Shown here: positions 35,092-44,488 of the stretch, in pieces
Numbering within the stretch: the first letter of the stretch is position 1
Layout: each line of letters begins with the position of its first letter
From: Methylobacter tundripaludum
GTDB lineage: Bacteria; Pseudomonadota; Gammaproteobacteria; Methylococcales; Methylomonadaceae
Reading direction: 5' to 3'
Length of the DNA stretch: 64,000 nucleotides
Assembly (NCBI RefSeq): GCF_002934365.1
Contig: NZ_PTIY01000013.1
Coordinates: 48,433-112,432 of the forward strand
Notes under the pieces: generated by a model
Databases searched by the model: none
Seen by the model: only the letters and a program-made list of their open reading frames with translations
What the model was told of the DNA's origin: nothing
Position numbers and translations under genes: made by a program

Positions 35092-36639
35092 ATGGAATTA
35101 ATTTGGGTCGGCGCCGCTTATCTGGCAGGATTAATATCCAGCCGATTGCATTTACCCCCTTTGGTAGGCTACCTGATGGCGGGATACGCGTTAAATCTTT
35201 CCGGCGTTGAACCCAACGAAACACTCAGTCATTTAGCCGATATCGGCATTGAACTACTCTTATTTACGGTCGGCCTGAAGTTGAAGCTTTCTTCGTTGTT
35301 GCGACGCGAAGTGCTTAGTGTCGGCACCTTGCACTTGCTTATCGTCACCCTGGTTTCCGCACTGGTCTACTTTGGTTTTAATGGGCAGGTTACCGGCGGC
35401 TTAGTGATAGGCGTGAGCTTGGCTTTTTCCAGTACAGTGCTCGCGATTAAAGTATTGGAAGACAGCGGCGAACTATCCACCTTGTACGGCCGGGATGTAT
35501 TAAGCATATTGATTTTACAAGATATTGTCGCCATCGGCCTGCTGGCTGTCGCCAATAACAAACAACCGTCGCCTTGGGCCCTGTGCCTTCTGCTGTTGCC
35601 TTTTCTCCGCCCTTTGGCGTATCGCTTGCTTAACGCCAGCCGCGACGATGAATTGAAATTGTTATTGGGCATAGTACTGGCATTGGCAGGCGGCGTATTG
35701 GCGCAAAAGGTCGGTATTTCCAGCGATATTGGCGCATTGCTGATGGGCGTTATGCTGGCTGGGCACCCCGACATAGACGATCTTTCTAAAAAACTATGGG
35801 GGTTAAAAGAAACCTTTTTAGCCGCATTTTTCCTTCAAATCGGCTTGGCCGATTTGCCGGGTTATGACGAAGTCATACAAGTGTTTGAGCTGCTGTCTCT
35901 ATTGCCATTGCAAGGCATGCTTTTCTTTGCGTTATTTTTGCTGGTCGGCTTACGCGCACGCACGGCTTTTGTTTCCGCGCTGGCGTTGATGACTTACAGT
36001 GAGTTTGCGTTGATCACCTCGAGTGTGGTCGTCAAGGCGGAACTGCTTCCCCCCGCTTGGGAAGCTGTCATCGGTCTGGCGGTTGCGCTTTCCTTGGCTA
36101 TTGCGGCGCCATTAAATCGCTTTTCACACCGTATCTTTTCCTTTCTGGAACCGGGATTAGTCCGTTTTGAACGTAAGGTCGAACATCTGGACAGACTACC
36201 CAGCAGCATCGGGGGAGCGGAATGGCTGGTGGTGGGAATGGGACGCACCGGCATGTCGGCATATCTCGCTTTTAAGCAGCAGGATATGCGCGTGCTGGGC
36301 TTGGATGCCGACCCTATCAATCTAAAAAACTTGCTTGCCGACGGGCGAAGGGTGATTTACGGTGATGCCGAAGACTCTGCGCTATGGGAGACGCTGCCCT
36401 TGGAAAAAGTCAAAGGGATTATCCTGACCATGCCGGAATTTGAAGCAAGATCGTCGTCGATCAAGCAGTTAAAAAGCCTTAAATTCGCCGGCAGTATCGG
36501 CACCGTTTGTTTTCACAACGACGAGGAAAGCGAACTGTATCGATTGGGGGCCACTTTCGTTATTCATCCGTTGATAGAAGCGGGTAAACAATTGGCCGAA
36601 CAGTTACTGGACTCGACGCGCGAGCTGGATTTGGCCTAA
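35092..36639 (+). CDS. CPA2 cation:proton antiporter with TrkA-N (RCK) domain, Kef-like
   Basis: A 515-residue protein with about 12 membrane segments of the monovalent cation:proton antiporter-2 type (LHLPPLVGYLMAGYALN, GIELLLFTVGLKLKLSSLLR, ILILQDIVAIGLLAVA). Its cytosolic Rossmann domain (EWLVVGMGRTGMSAYLAFKQ, then VLGLDADPINLK and VIYGDAEDSALWE) gates ion flow according to nucleotide. It is shorter than E. coli KefB/KefC and has no KefF/KefG partner beside it, so glutathione control is not implied. CAGGA precedes the ATG at 35092; the 26 upstream codons look non-coding. Confidence 0.9.
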   Translation: MELIWVGAAYLAGLISSRLHLPPLVGYLMAGYALNLSGVEPNETLSHLADIGIELLLFTVGLKLKLSSLLRREVLSVGTLHLLIVTLVSALVYFGFNGQVTGGLVIGVSLAFSSTVLAIKVLEDSGELSTLYGRDVLSILILQDIVAIGLLAVANNKQPSPWALCLLLLPFLRPLAYRLLNASRDDELKLLLGIVLALAGGVLAQKVGISSDIGALLMGVMLAGHPDIDDLSKKLWGLKETFLAAFFLQIGLADLPGYDEVIQVFELLSLLPLQGMLFFALFLLVGLRARTAFVSALALMTYSEFALITSSVVVKAELLPPAWEAVIGLAVALSLAIAAPLNRFSHRIFSFLEPGLVRFERKVEHLDRLPSSIGGAEWLVVGMGRTGMSAYLAFKQQDMRVLGLDADPINLKNLLADGRRVIYGDAEDSALWETLPLEKVKGIILTMPEFEARSSSIKQLKSLKFAGSIGTVCFHNDEESELYRLGATFVIHPLIEAGKQLAEQLLDSTRELDLA

Positions 36640-36690
36640 AACAGCCCCGGTTGGTTATTTTCGATAAATATCAGAGTCGCGCAGAATATA

Positions 36691-38997
36691 TCAATCTTTG
36701 CGCGGCCCAGCCAAGAAAGCCCCAAACTCTTGTTCCGGCATCGGTTTGGCGAACAAGTATCCCTGACACTGGGTGCAACCTTGGTCGCGCAAGAAGGCAA
36801 GCTGCTGCTCTGTCTCCACGCCTTCGGCGACTATCGAAAGACGCAGGCTTTTCGCCATCGCGATGATGGCGATTACCAACGCGGCGTCGTCAGGATCGCT
36901 GCCAATATCCCGGATGAACGACTTGTCGATCTTGAGCGTATGGATCGGAAACTGCTTTAGATAGTTCAGACTTGAATAGCCGGTGCCGAAGTCGTCTTCG
37001 GAAATTTGCACCCCCAGTACCCGTAATGTCTGGATGACAGCAATGGTATGTTCCATGTTATGCATCATCATGCCTTCGGTAATCTCCAGCTCCAGCGCTT
37101 CGGGCGGCAAGCCGGTTTCTATCAGCACGGCGCTCACGGTATCTATGAAATGCATATCATGGAACTGCCGGGCCGAGACGTTCACCGCAATCCGCAATGA
37201 CGGCTGCCCCTGATTGCGCCATGCCTTGGCCTGGGAACAGGCGGTGCGAAGCACCCACGCGCCAATTTCGGTAATGAGTCCGGTGTCTTCGGCCAAAGCG
37301 ATAAAATCATCGGGACTTATAAGGCCGCGCACGGGATGCAGCCAACGGATCAACGCCTCCGCTTTACTGATGGCGCCGGTCGTAATATCCACAATAGGTT
37401 GGTAATACACCTGGAACTGGTTTTCGGCGAGAGCCTCGCGCAAGTCCGCGGTCAGTTGTATCCGGTTCAACATGGCGTCGTGCATCGATGGAGTAAAGCA
37501 GCAGTATGCGTTGCGGCCTTTATCCTTGGCGGCATACATAGCTTGATCGGCGTTTTTGAGTAAATCCTCGAGTTCAGTGGCGTCCTTAGGATAAAACGTA
37601 ATGCCGATGCTGGCCGATATCTGGGATTTTTCACTACCTAATTGGAACGGTTGGGCCAAACTGTTCAAGATCGAGTGAGCGATGCGTTCGGCGCTGTCGG
37701 TAGCGTCCAAATCGCCGAGGATGACGGTAAACTCGTCTCCGCCCAGGCGCGCCACGGTGTCGGTATCGCGCACGCAATGGATCAGGCGTTGCGCCGCATC
37801 CACAAGCAGCGCGTCGCCTACTTCGTGTCCCAGCGTGTCGTTAATTTCCTTGAAGCGATCGAGATCGATGAACATCAACGCCAAGGAAGAATTGACACGA
37901 TGGGTTTTCTTGACCGCCTGCTCCAGACGGTCACGGAACATACTGCGATTGGGCAGTCCGGTCAATGGATCGAAGTTGGCTTGCCGCCAAATCAGTTCTT
38001 CCGACTGTTTTCGCTTGGTAATATCGGAGAACAACGCAACCCGGCGGTTTACCGAGCCATCGCTGTTGAAGATGGAATTGATGCTAAGCCATTCGGCATA
38101 AACCTCACCGTTCTTGCGGCGGTTCCATATTTCGCCTTCCCAGTGCCCCGTAGTGACGAGCTTGCGCCACATAGCCTGGTAAAACATGGCATCCTGACGG
38201 CCGGATTGGAGGATTTTCGGGTTTTTACCGATGACATCTTCCGGCGTGTATCCCGTCAGTTGCGTGAAAGAAGGATTGATCGCAACGATGGTGCCGTCTG
38301 CGCCGGTCACCACCATACCCTCGCTGCCGTTTTCGAACACCAGCGCCGCCAGTTGTACCGCTTCCTCGGCCTGCTTGCGCAGGCTAATGTCAGTCTGCGT
38401 ACCGATCATGCGCAAGGCTTTGCCGTTTGTATCCCGGTCGATCACCTTGCCGCGCGTCAGCAGCCATTTCCAGCTTCCATCCTTATATCGTGCGCGGTGC
38501 TCATTGCTGTAACTGTCTGTATCGCCGTCCAGATGAGCCTGCAACTCGCTCATCACGCGTTGGAAATCGTCAGGATAGATCGTCGATTCCCAACTCAAAA
38601 TCCGGCTTTCATAGTCATCCTCATCATATCCGAGTATTTCCTTGCAACGCGGGGAAAAAAAGACCTCGCCGGTTTGCAAATTCCAGTCCCATACGCCGTC
38701 TCCCGCACCTTCCAACGCGAATTTCCAGCGCTCTTCGCTGGTGCGCAGCGCATCTTTGTCCAAGCGATGTAAGTTCAGGAAAAAAATCAGTACGGAGGAA
38801 ACCAGCGCCGCAACGCAAAGAGACGCAAAAAATCCGGTCAACAGGTAATCGTAGGTAATCTCCCCTTTCAGAAGCAAGCCCATTGCTCCGACGATAATCT
38901 CCGTCGCGGCTATGGAGAAGAAAATACAAAACAGAAAAAGCCGGGTTAAGGGTAGCTTTTTCAGGCGATGAGATAAATCTATGGCGGTTCGGGTCAT
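36691..38997 (-). CDS. membrane PAS-PAS-GGDEF-EAL protein
   Basis: A 768-residue cyclic-di-GMP enzyme. Two N-terminal membrane segments (~residues 18-36 and 48-72) have little periplasmic loop. PAS 1 follows (FALEGAGDGVWDWNLQTGEV, ending TQTDISLRK), then PAS 2 (SEGMVVTGADGTIVAINPSF, ending FSDITKRK). The GGDEF domain has intact RLGGDEF; the EAL domain has AEALIRWLHP, DDFGTGYSSLNYLKQFP and GYLFAKP. Both active sites look intact. It resembles the protein at 17323-20502 from the second PAS onward, but the sensor region differs. Confidence 0.93.
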   Translation of the reverse strand: MTRTAIDLSHRLKKLPLTRLFLFCIFFSIAATEIIVGAMGLLLKGEITYDYLLTGFFASLCVAALVSSVLIFFLNLHRLDKDALRTSEERWKFALEGAGDGVWDWNLQTGEVFFSPRCKEILGYDEDDYESRILSWESTIYPDDFQRVMSELQAHLDGDTDSYSNEHRARYKDGSWKWLLTRGKVIDRDTNGKALRMIGTQTDISLRKQAEEAVQLAALVFENGSEGMVVTGADGTIVAINPSFTQLTGYTPEDVIGKNPKILQSGRQDAMFYQAMWRKLVTTGHWEGEIWNRRKNGEVYAEWLSINSIFNSDGSVNRRVALFSDITKRKQSEELIWRQANFDPLTGLPNRSMFRDRLEQAVKKTHRVNSSLALMFIDLDRFKEINDTLGHEVGDALLVDAAQRLIHCVRDTDTVARLGGDEFTVILGDLDATDSAERIAHSILNSLAQPFQLGSEKSQISASIGITFYPKDATELEDLLKNADQAMYAAKDKGRNAYCCFTPSMHDAMLNRIQLTADLREALAENQFQVYYQPIVDITTGAISKAEALIRWLHPVRGLISPDDFIALAEDTGLITEIGAWVLRTACSQAKAWRNQGQPSLRIAVNVSARQFHDMHFIDTVSAVLIETGLPPEALELEITEGMMMHNMEHTIAVIQTLRVLGVQISEDDFGTGYSSLNYLKQFPIHTLKIDKSFIRDIGSDPDDAALVIAIIAMAKSLRLSIVAEGVETEQQLAFLRDQGCTQCQGYLFAKPMPEQEFGAFLAGPRKD

Positions 38998-39481
38998 TGA
39001 AAATAAATGTAAATTTTATGGCGTAGACAGTTTGGGCCCATTAATAAACGCCCGGATAATTCGATAATGGGTGAAGGCTACATTGAAATGACGCCCGTTG
39101 TATTGTACCTGAACTGCCCGTATTTCCATCCTTAGCCCAAAGCCCAGGAACATAACTCATAGCCAATGAACGATCGTGCATGCTCCCGGCTCTCAAAACA
39201 TTGGGGCAATGCAGCAAACGCCGGAATTCCTGCATCATCGATAGCCATCATGAAACCCTGATCCTAGGGGCGTAGATGGTGGAAGAAATTTAATTGTTCC
39301 CGGTCAAACTGATTGCGTTCGTTCGGTTTAACGCGACAATTTCTTACCGGCATTCGTCAGTCTTTTCAATTCCATGAGCGCCGGAGGTAACCGAAAAACC
39401 ACCTCAACTCATCGTCAAAATAAAACCGGGGCGACGCTAAGATAGAGGATTTTCAAAGCCTTTACACCTTAGAGACACTTA
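38998..39481. other. non-coding region upstream of the GGDEF/EAL gene
   Basis: About 480 bp with no supported gene. A 65-codon frame on the minus strand (39041-39238) has no ribosome site or family-like sequence. Confidence 0.45.
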
Positions 39482-39568
39482 TCATCGGCCCTTTTCTTTA
39501 TCCGTCACTACCGTATAGACAACATAAACGACAAAGATAACCGTTGCTATATATATTATTGCTGACAT
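39482..39568 (-). CDS. 28-residue single-span membrane protein
   Basis: A short frame with a strong ribosome site (GAGGAG at ~6 bases before the ATG at 39568). The product begins MSAIIYIATVIFVVYVV, continues as one hydrophobic helix and ends in a charged TDKEKGR tail, with a TGA stop at 39482. It looks like other small bacterial membrane peptides that modulate larger transporters or sensors. No family can be named; the assignment rests on the ribosome site and the helix-plus-charged-tail design. Confidence 0.55.
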   Translation of the reverse strand: MSAIIYIATVIFVVYVVYTVVTDKEKGR

Positions 39569-39688
39569 GCCCGCTCCTCATCTTCAAATGAATTATTGAC
39601 TATTTTGCCCAGGTTTTCCGTTTTCACAGTCCTTTAAGGCAAACCGCACAACGTTATTGAGAATATACCAAAAGCGATTCGAATGCTA

Positions 39689-41656
39689 TCAGCCGGCATC
39701 AAAAACAAACGGCGGCAAAGGCAAATGCAGGGTTGCGCATATCGCTCTCAACAACTCCGCCTCATCGGAGGTAACTTTACCGTCATGAGAGATTGTCAGC
39801 ACCAGCGCTGAAATCAGTGCTTGTTTGTCTAGCATCCGTAATCCGTCCAACGTTTTTAATGCAGTATCTGTGGAGAAAACCCAATCCCCAGGAGGGGCAT
39901 ACTCCGGCCATTGTCCCGTATCCATCAGCATTTTTATCCGCCGCTCATGGCGTCCCAGAGATTCCATGCCTTGCTGGTAAGCTTTGCCGGCGATACCCGC
40001 TTCGGCATGGCCTTGCTTCGCCACGACAGAAAACAATGTAGCGACCGCTTCGGGCAACTGCGTCAGACGGAGATTACCGTGCCGATGCTGCGGTTGAACG
40101 GCATCATTCAGGTGGGTTTTTAAAACGCAACCCAAGGCGAACTCGAACGTATCGACGACGCCATCGACCTTGATCAAGCGCTCTACCAGATCGGCTAGGC
40201 GTTCAAGCTGTTCCAGCGGCCGGTTTTTAATCAAGGGGAAGGCGATTTGCAATAAGGACAGACGAAACGCCGCCCCCGGTTTTTGCATCTCCCGTTGCAG
40301 CGTTTCGGCAGCCATTACCGCCGTACCGCCCAATTGTTCGGCAATCAGGTCTAATTGGATTCGGCGCACGGCTTCGTTGGCGTCCAGCAGCAACGCCAAG
40401 ACTAACGGCAAGGCGTCAGTGCCGGAATGCGCGGCGCGATACAGGTTTTCGGGTATTGACCGCCTCAAGCTCGAAGCAAGCTGCATATGTCCTTCGTCGG
40501 GCATGCCGACCGTTTCAGTCACCGCATCCGGCGTCACGGCGAAGTGTTGCGTCGCGAAACCGGCCGTTGCTGTACTTTCTTCAATAACTTCCGAACCGTT
40601 TTGAATTTGTCCCCGCATTTGCTCGGCAAGCCGGTCTATTTCCGCCTCATCGAAATTCGGTTCCAGGGCCTTGATGCGCCGGAGTAACGGCGGATGCGTA
40701 GCCAGCAATGAATTGAATGACGCCCCGGTCGCAAACAGCATATGACTGACTTCGTCGCTATCGACCGTCTGTAGCTCAGAGCCTTGCTGAGCGGCGGCTA
40801 TTTTTTTTAACGCGCCCGCAATGCCTTGGGTCTGGCGGGCAAATTGCACGGCTGAGGCGTCGGCCAAAAATTCACGTTGCCGGGACACTGCCGCTTTGAT
40901 CAGCTGGCCGAAAAACACGCCGATATAACCGATCAAAAACAGCGCTAAACCGGCCAGATAAATAGCCCCGGCGCCGTCACGCCGGGAATTGTCGGAGCGG
41001 ACAGCGCCGTATCGGGCGCTGTTCAACACCGCCCTGCCGATCAGGCCGATAACCAGGATGCCGAACAAAACTCCCATCAGCCGCGTGTTCAGCCGCATGT
41101 CGCCGTTCAGGATATGACTGAATTCATGCCCGATCACGCCTTGCAATTCGTCCCTGGAAAGCGTTTCCAGCGTACCGCGAGTGACGGTTACCGCCGCATC
41201 GCCTGTAGTAAATCCTGCCGCAAAGGCGTTAATGCCCGCCTCCCGTTCCAGCACGTAAACTTCCGGCATCGGAATACCGGACGCAATCGCCATTTCCTCA
41301 ACGACGTTATACAAACGGCGGCGCAACGGATCCTTGGTCTCCGCGGTAATCAGCGTAGCGCCCAGACTGCGCGCGACTTTGCCGCCGCCTGAACTCAATG
41401 ACGCAATCTTGTATAGGCTGGACAAGCTGATGAAGCCGATAGTGACCAATGAAATGCCGCCAACCAACGGCAGATGACTCATGATCCAGTCGAAATCGGG
41501 AAGCGTCGTTGCTGCCGTTTCATCGCCCGCATTAATGACCAGAGCCGTTATCACCAAATTGACCGCCGCGACAATCGCAAGCACGGCCAGCACAAACATC
41601 AATATCAGGGTGCGGGTCTTGCGGCGGGCATCTTCCTGGCTTTGAAAGAAATTCAT
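39689..41656 (-). CDS. HtpX-like M48 membrane metalloprotease
   Basis: A 655-residue inner-membrane zinc protease. Two N-terminal spans are followed by the M48 domain with ALPMP-like SGIPMPEVYVLEREAGINAF, the zinc site GHEFSHILNGD (HEFSH at 177-181) and the third ligand region REFLADASAVQFAR. It is much longer than E. coli HtpX (~290): the extra ~350 residues are helical and end in a TerB-like stretch (LISALVLTISHDGKVTSDEA). It follows lemA by 19 bp, the common LemA-HtpX pairing, and probably acts in membrane protein quality control. Confidence 0.9.
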   Translation of the reverse strand: MNFFQSQEDARRKTRTLILMFVLAVLAIVAAVNLVITALVINAGDETAATTLPDFDWIMSHLPLVGGISLVTIGFISLSSLYKIASLSSGGGKVARSLGATLITAETKDPLRRRLYNVVEEMAIASGIPMPEVYVLEREAGINAFAAGFTTGDAAVTVTRGTLETLSRDELQGVIGHEFSHILNGDMRLNTRLMGVLFGILVIGLIGRAVLNSARYGAVRSDNSRRDGAGAIYLAGLALFLIGYIGVFFGQLIKAAVSRQREFLADASAVQFARQTQGIAGALKKIAAAQQGSELQTVDSDEVSHMLFATGASFNSLLATHPPLLRRIKALEPNFDEAEIDRLAEQMRGQIQNGSEVIEESTATAGFATQHFAVTPDAVTETVGMPDEGHMQLASSLRRSIPENLYRAAHSGTDALPLVLALLLDANEAVRRIQLDLIAEQLGGTAVMAAETLQREMQKPGAAFRLSLLQIAFPLIKNRPLEQLERLADLVERLIKVDGVVDTFEFALGCVLKTHLNDAVQPQHRHGNLRLTQLPEAVATLFSVVAKQGHAEAGIAGKAYQQGMESLGRHERRIKMLMDTGQWPEYAPPGDWVFSTDTALKTLDGLRMLDKQALISALVLTISHDGKVTSDEAELLRAICATLHLPLPPFVFDAG

Positions 41657-41675
41657 CTGCTTAACCGGAGTGGTT

Positions 41676-42266
41676 TTAAGTAAAAGAAACTTTTGGCGCT
41701 TCGCGTTTTTCCGGCGCTTCTATTTCCAGGTGCTCGGCAGCATTAAAATTAAACATGCCGGCCAGAATATTGTTGGGGAAATTCTCCCGGCCGTTGTTAT
41801 AAATCATGACCGCATCATTAAAAGCCTGCCGAGCAAAAGCCACTTTGTTTTCGGTAGACGCCAGCTCTTCCTGAAACTGCATCATGTTTTGATTGGCCTT
41901 GAGATCGGGATAAGCCTCGGCCAATGCAAACATTTTGCCCAGACTGCCCTGAAGCGCCGCCTCCGCGCCTGCCAGTTGCCTGATTGCTTCGGGATCGGAA
42001 GGATTTGCCCCGGCGGCCTTAAGCCCCGTTACCGCGGCATTCCGCGCACTGATAACCGCGTCCAGCGTTTCCTTCTCGTGTTTCATATAACCCTTAACGG
42101 CCTCGACCAGGTTCGGTATCAGGTCGTAACGCCGGGTCAGCTGGACATCGATCTGGGAAAACGCATTTTTAACGCCGTTGCGTAAGTTGACGAGCCGGTT
42201 GTAAATGCCGATAAAAAACAGTGCGACAAGGATAATGAAAGCGATTAACGCGAGCAGGATAGACAT
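41676..42266 (-). CDS. lemA: LemA family protein
   Basis: A 196-residue LemA protein: one N-terminal membrane span (LLALIAFIILVALFFIGIYN) and a helical bundle with YNRLVNLRNGVKNAFSQIDV, RRYDLIPNLVEAVKGYMKHE and NQNMMQFQEELASTENKVAF then the AFNDAVMIYNNGRENFPNN motif. The function is unclear; family members pair with HtpX or TPM proteins. GGAG before the ATG at 42266 sets the start. It is the first gene of a two-gene operon with the htpX-like gene. Confidence 0.94.
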   Translation of the reverse strand: MSILLALIAFIILVALFFIGIYNRLVNLRNGVKNAFSQIDVQLTRRYDLIPNLVEAVKGYMKHEKETLDAVISARNAAVTGLKAAGANPSDPEAIRQLAGAEAALQGSLGKMFALAEAYPDLKANQNMMQFQEELASTENKVAFARQAFNDAVMIYNNGRENFPNNILAGMFNFNAAEHLEIEAPEKREAPKVSFT

Positions 42267-42352
42267 CAGGGTACTCCATGAAATAACAAGGTGTATCCTA
42301 ATCATACAAGAGCGATTACTATCTGTCCTTTGTTTTTCCACGCTCTACATTT

Positions 42353-43114
42353 ATGCTTGCCGATAACCGCTTAACAATTATGCCGGCGATTATTGTTGTC
42401 GCAATAATCGCTGTTTTTAGTCTCGATCCCATTGCCCAGGAAGCGGCCTACCATAATTTCGCCGACCAGCGCCGCATCCTAGGCATTGCCAACTTTTTCA
42501 ATGTGTTGTCCAGTTTACCGTTTGTCATTATCGGTATCATCGGCATGCGGTTGGTCGCGCTACGTCGGATACAGGGAGGATTGTCCGAATTGCAGCCCAT
42601 GTATTTGACATTCTTTGCCGGAGTGCTTTTGACCGGTTTCGGTTCTGCGTATTACCACCTTCAACCCGGTAATCAAACCCTGCTTTGGGACCGCCTTCCG
42701 ATGACGATTGCTTTTATGGCGTTGTTCTGCGCCATAGTCGGGGAATATATTTCGATTCAGCTGGCGCGACAATTATTTGCCCCCTTGCTGATAGGGGGCA
42801 TTGCATCGGTACTCTACTGGTATGTGACTGAAATTAACGGCAACGGAGATTTACGCGCTTATGTGCTGGTGCAGTTTTTACCGGTATTGTTGATACCGCT
42901 GATCCTGCGGCTGTTCGACTCGAAACTGGATAACGACAAGTATATTTGGGGCGTCGTTATAGCTTATGCGGTCTCGAAACTAATGGAGCTGTTCGACGCT
43001 CAACTTTACAGCATTTTCGGCTTGCTCAGCGGGCACTCGTTAAAACATTTGGTTGCCGCATTCGGGGCGTTGATTTTTTATTGGGCATTGCAACAGCGGC
43101 GGTCTTCAAAATAA
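42353..43114 (+). CDS. ceramidase-like (CREST superfamily) membrane protein
   Basis: A 253-residue protein with seven or so membrane segments, resembling the alkaline ceramidase / CREST group of membrane hydrolases. Polar signature residues sit in membrane context: HNFADQRRILGIANFFNVLS, GFGSAYYHLQPGNQTLLWDR and the C-terminal SGHSLKHLVAA, giving the conserved Ser, Asp and His residues of the zinc site. Bacterial members are mostly uncharacterised and the lipid substrate cannot be told. A strong terminator follows. Confidence 0.8.
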   Translation: MLADNRLTIMPAIIVVAIIAVFSLDPIAQEAAYHNFADQRRILGIANFFNVLSSLPFVIIGIIGMRLVALRRIQGGLSELQPMYLTFFAGVLLTGFGSAYYHLQPGNQTLLWDRLPMTIAFMALFCAIVGEYISIQLARQLFAPLLIGGIASVLYWYVTEINGNGDLRAYVLVQFLPVLLIPLILRLFDSKLDNDKYIWGVVIAYAVSKLMELFDAQLYSIFGLLSGHSLKHLVAAFGALIFYWALQQRRSSK

Positions 43115-43121
43115 CAGGCAC

Positions 43122-43160
43122 AAAAAAAAGGGTGTGCCGAAACCGGCACACCCTTTTTTA
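43122..43160. terminator. strong bidirectional terminator
   Basis: AAAAAAGGGTGTGCCG pairs with CGGCACACCCTTTTTT around a 4-base loop. It serves the ceramidase-like gene and the convergent gene ending at 43179. Confidence 0.93.
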
Positions 43161-43178
43161 ATATGAACAATCGCAAAC

Positions 43179-43505
43179 TTAAGCTTTTACTGCATCGGCG
43201 ATTTCATTAAACGCTTCAACCCGGGTTTTACCGGTCTTGATCAGGTCAACGCCTGCATCGACTACCATTTTGCAAAGCCCTGGCGTTTTATAAACCATCA
43301 AACCTAAATAGCCGACAGCCGGCACAGCAATAAAGGCCGCAATAAAACCGTTAAGACCCACTACTCCCATCAGCTTTATCAGCAATACAACGGCATCCAA
43401 AGGCAGTAAAACCATGGCGCCGAAATAGACGATTACCATGAATATGGACACCACAAAAACTACAAACTGAAGTAGCCTGACCAACGCAACGTTAATTTTT
43501 TTCAT
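43179..43505 (-). CDS. small membrane protein, unknown
   Basis: A 108-residue protein with three predicted membrane segments (LLQFVVFVVSIFMVIVYFGA, AVVLLIKLMGVVGLNGFIAA, FIAVPAVGYLGLMVY) and a short amphipathic C-terminus (KMVVDAGVDLIKTGKTRVEA). No family is recognised. AGGT stands before the ATG. It shares the terminator at 43122-43160. Confidence 0.65.
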   Translation of the reverse strand: MKKINVALVRLLQFVVFVVSIFMVIVYFGAMVLLPLDAVVLLIKLMGVVGLNGFIAAFIAVPAVGYLGLMVYKTPGLCKMVVDAGVDLIKTGKTRVEAFNEIADAVKA

Positions 43506-43622
43506 ATTACTTTTGACCTGATTGAACTTAAGGATTCTTTTTTAAATCAGGAAATAACTCCTGATACTGGTGTATTGTCAAAAACACCGCTTTTTGAAGC
43601 GGCAAATTATACCTGAATACCG

Positions 43623-44312
43623 TCAAATTAATTCATTTTTTTCGGCTTGGTCTTTACGAAGAAATAACCGATATAAAATAGTACCTGCAATAAAACCGCC
43701 TAAATGAGCCCACCAGGCCACATCGACGGCTGTCCCTTCAAACAGCATTGCAGTGGTCGCGCTATGGAGCTGAACCAAGACCCACAAACCTAAAAAAGCA
43801 ATCGCCGGAATATGAATAACTATCGGCAAAAAAAACAGGGGAACCCACACGACAACCCGCTCAAGTGGATATAAAAAGAAATAAGCCGCCAATACGCCGG
43901 CTATCGCACCCGATGCGCCAACAACGGGGATCGCAAGTTCCGGGTCGAAAAACCACTGCAAAAAAGTAGCCAAAAGGCCGCACACTAAATAAAAAATCAA
44001 GAAAGGCAAACGCCCCATTCTGTCTTCTACATTATCGCCAAATATCCATAAAAACCACATGTTCATGATCAGGTGCAGCCAGTTTCCGTGCAGAAACAGG
44101 CTGGTCAAAAAAGATAAATAGCCATCGAACGGCAAGCCATAATACGGATTGGTATAGCGGATAGGCACCATGCCATAAAGATTAAGCAGCCTGTAACTCA
44201 TCTGATCCGGCATCAATTTCATCGACACAAAAACAGTAATGCAAATCGCCATTAACCCCCAGGTGACTAAAGGTCTGGAATGGCAGGGGGCAGTGTCTCT
44301 AATTGGTATCAT
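43623..44312 (-). CDS. rhomboid family intramembrane serine protease
   Basis: A 229-residue rhomboid. The catalytic pair is present: S134 in VVGASGAIAGVLAAY and H203 in WWAHLGGFIAG. HGNWLHLIMNMWFLWIFGDN carries the conserved His and Asn in TM2, and the loop region is ATFLQWFFDPEL. Six to seven spans. It cleaves membrane proteins within the bilayer; the substrate is unknown. AGGAA precedes the ATG. Confidence 0.93.
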   Translation of the reverse strand: MIPIRDTAPCHSRPLVTWGLMAICITVFVSMKLMPDQMSYRLLNLYGMVPIRYTNPYYGLPFDGYLSFLTSLFLHGNWLHLIMNMWFLWIFGDNVEDRMGRLPFLIFYLVCGLLATFLQWFFDPELAIPVVGASGAIAGVLAAYFFLYPLERVVVWVPLFFLPIVIHIPAIAFLGLWVLVQLHSATTAMLFEGTAVDVAWWAHLGGFIAGTILYRLFLRKDQAEKNELI

Positions 44313-44427
44313 CGTTGTTCCTGTTCTCTGTCGACGGGATGGTATTCCTGCTTTGAACTAGCTTAAAAGCTAAAAAACCGATTTGCAATGAATAGTTATT
44401 TAATCATAACCCCGTCTGCAAAAAGTC

Positions 44428-44433
44428 TATAAT
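44428..44433 (+). promoter_or_regulatory. -10 element before srmB-like gene
   Basis: A perfect TATAAT about 55 bp before the start codon; no convincing -35 at 17 bp. Confidence 0.35.
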
Positions 44434-44488
44434 ACCTGCACAGATTGCTTCTTATCATCCTTGCGCTTTAGCAGCCATTTAAAGATCC

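Noticed and set aside
39041..39238. 65-codon minus-strand frame
   Set aside because: No ribosome site, no family-like sequence and no supported neighbour.
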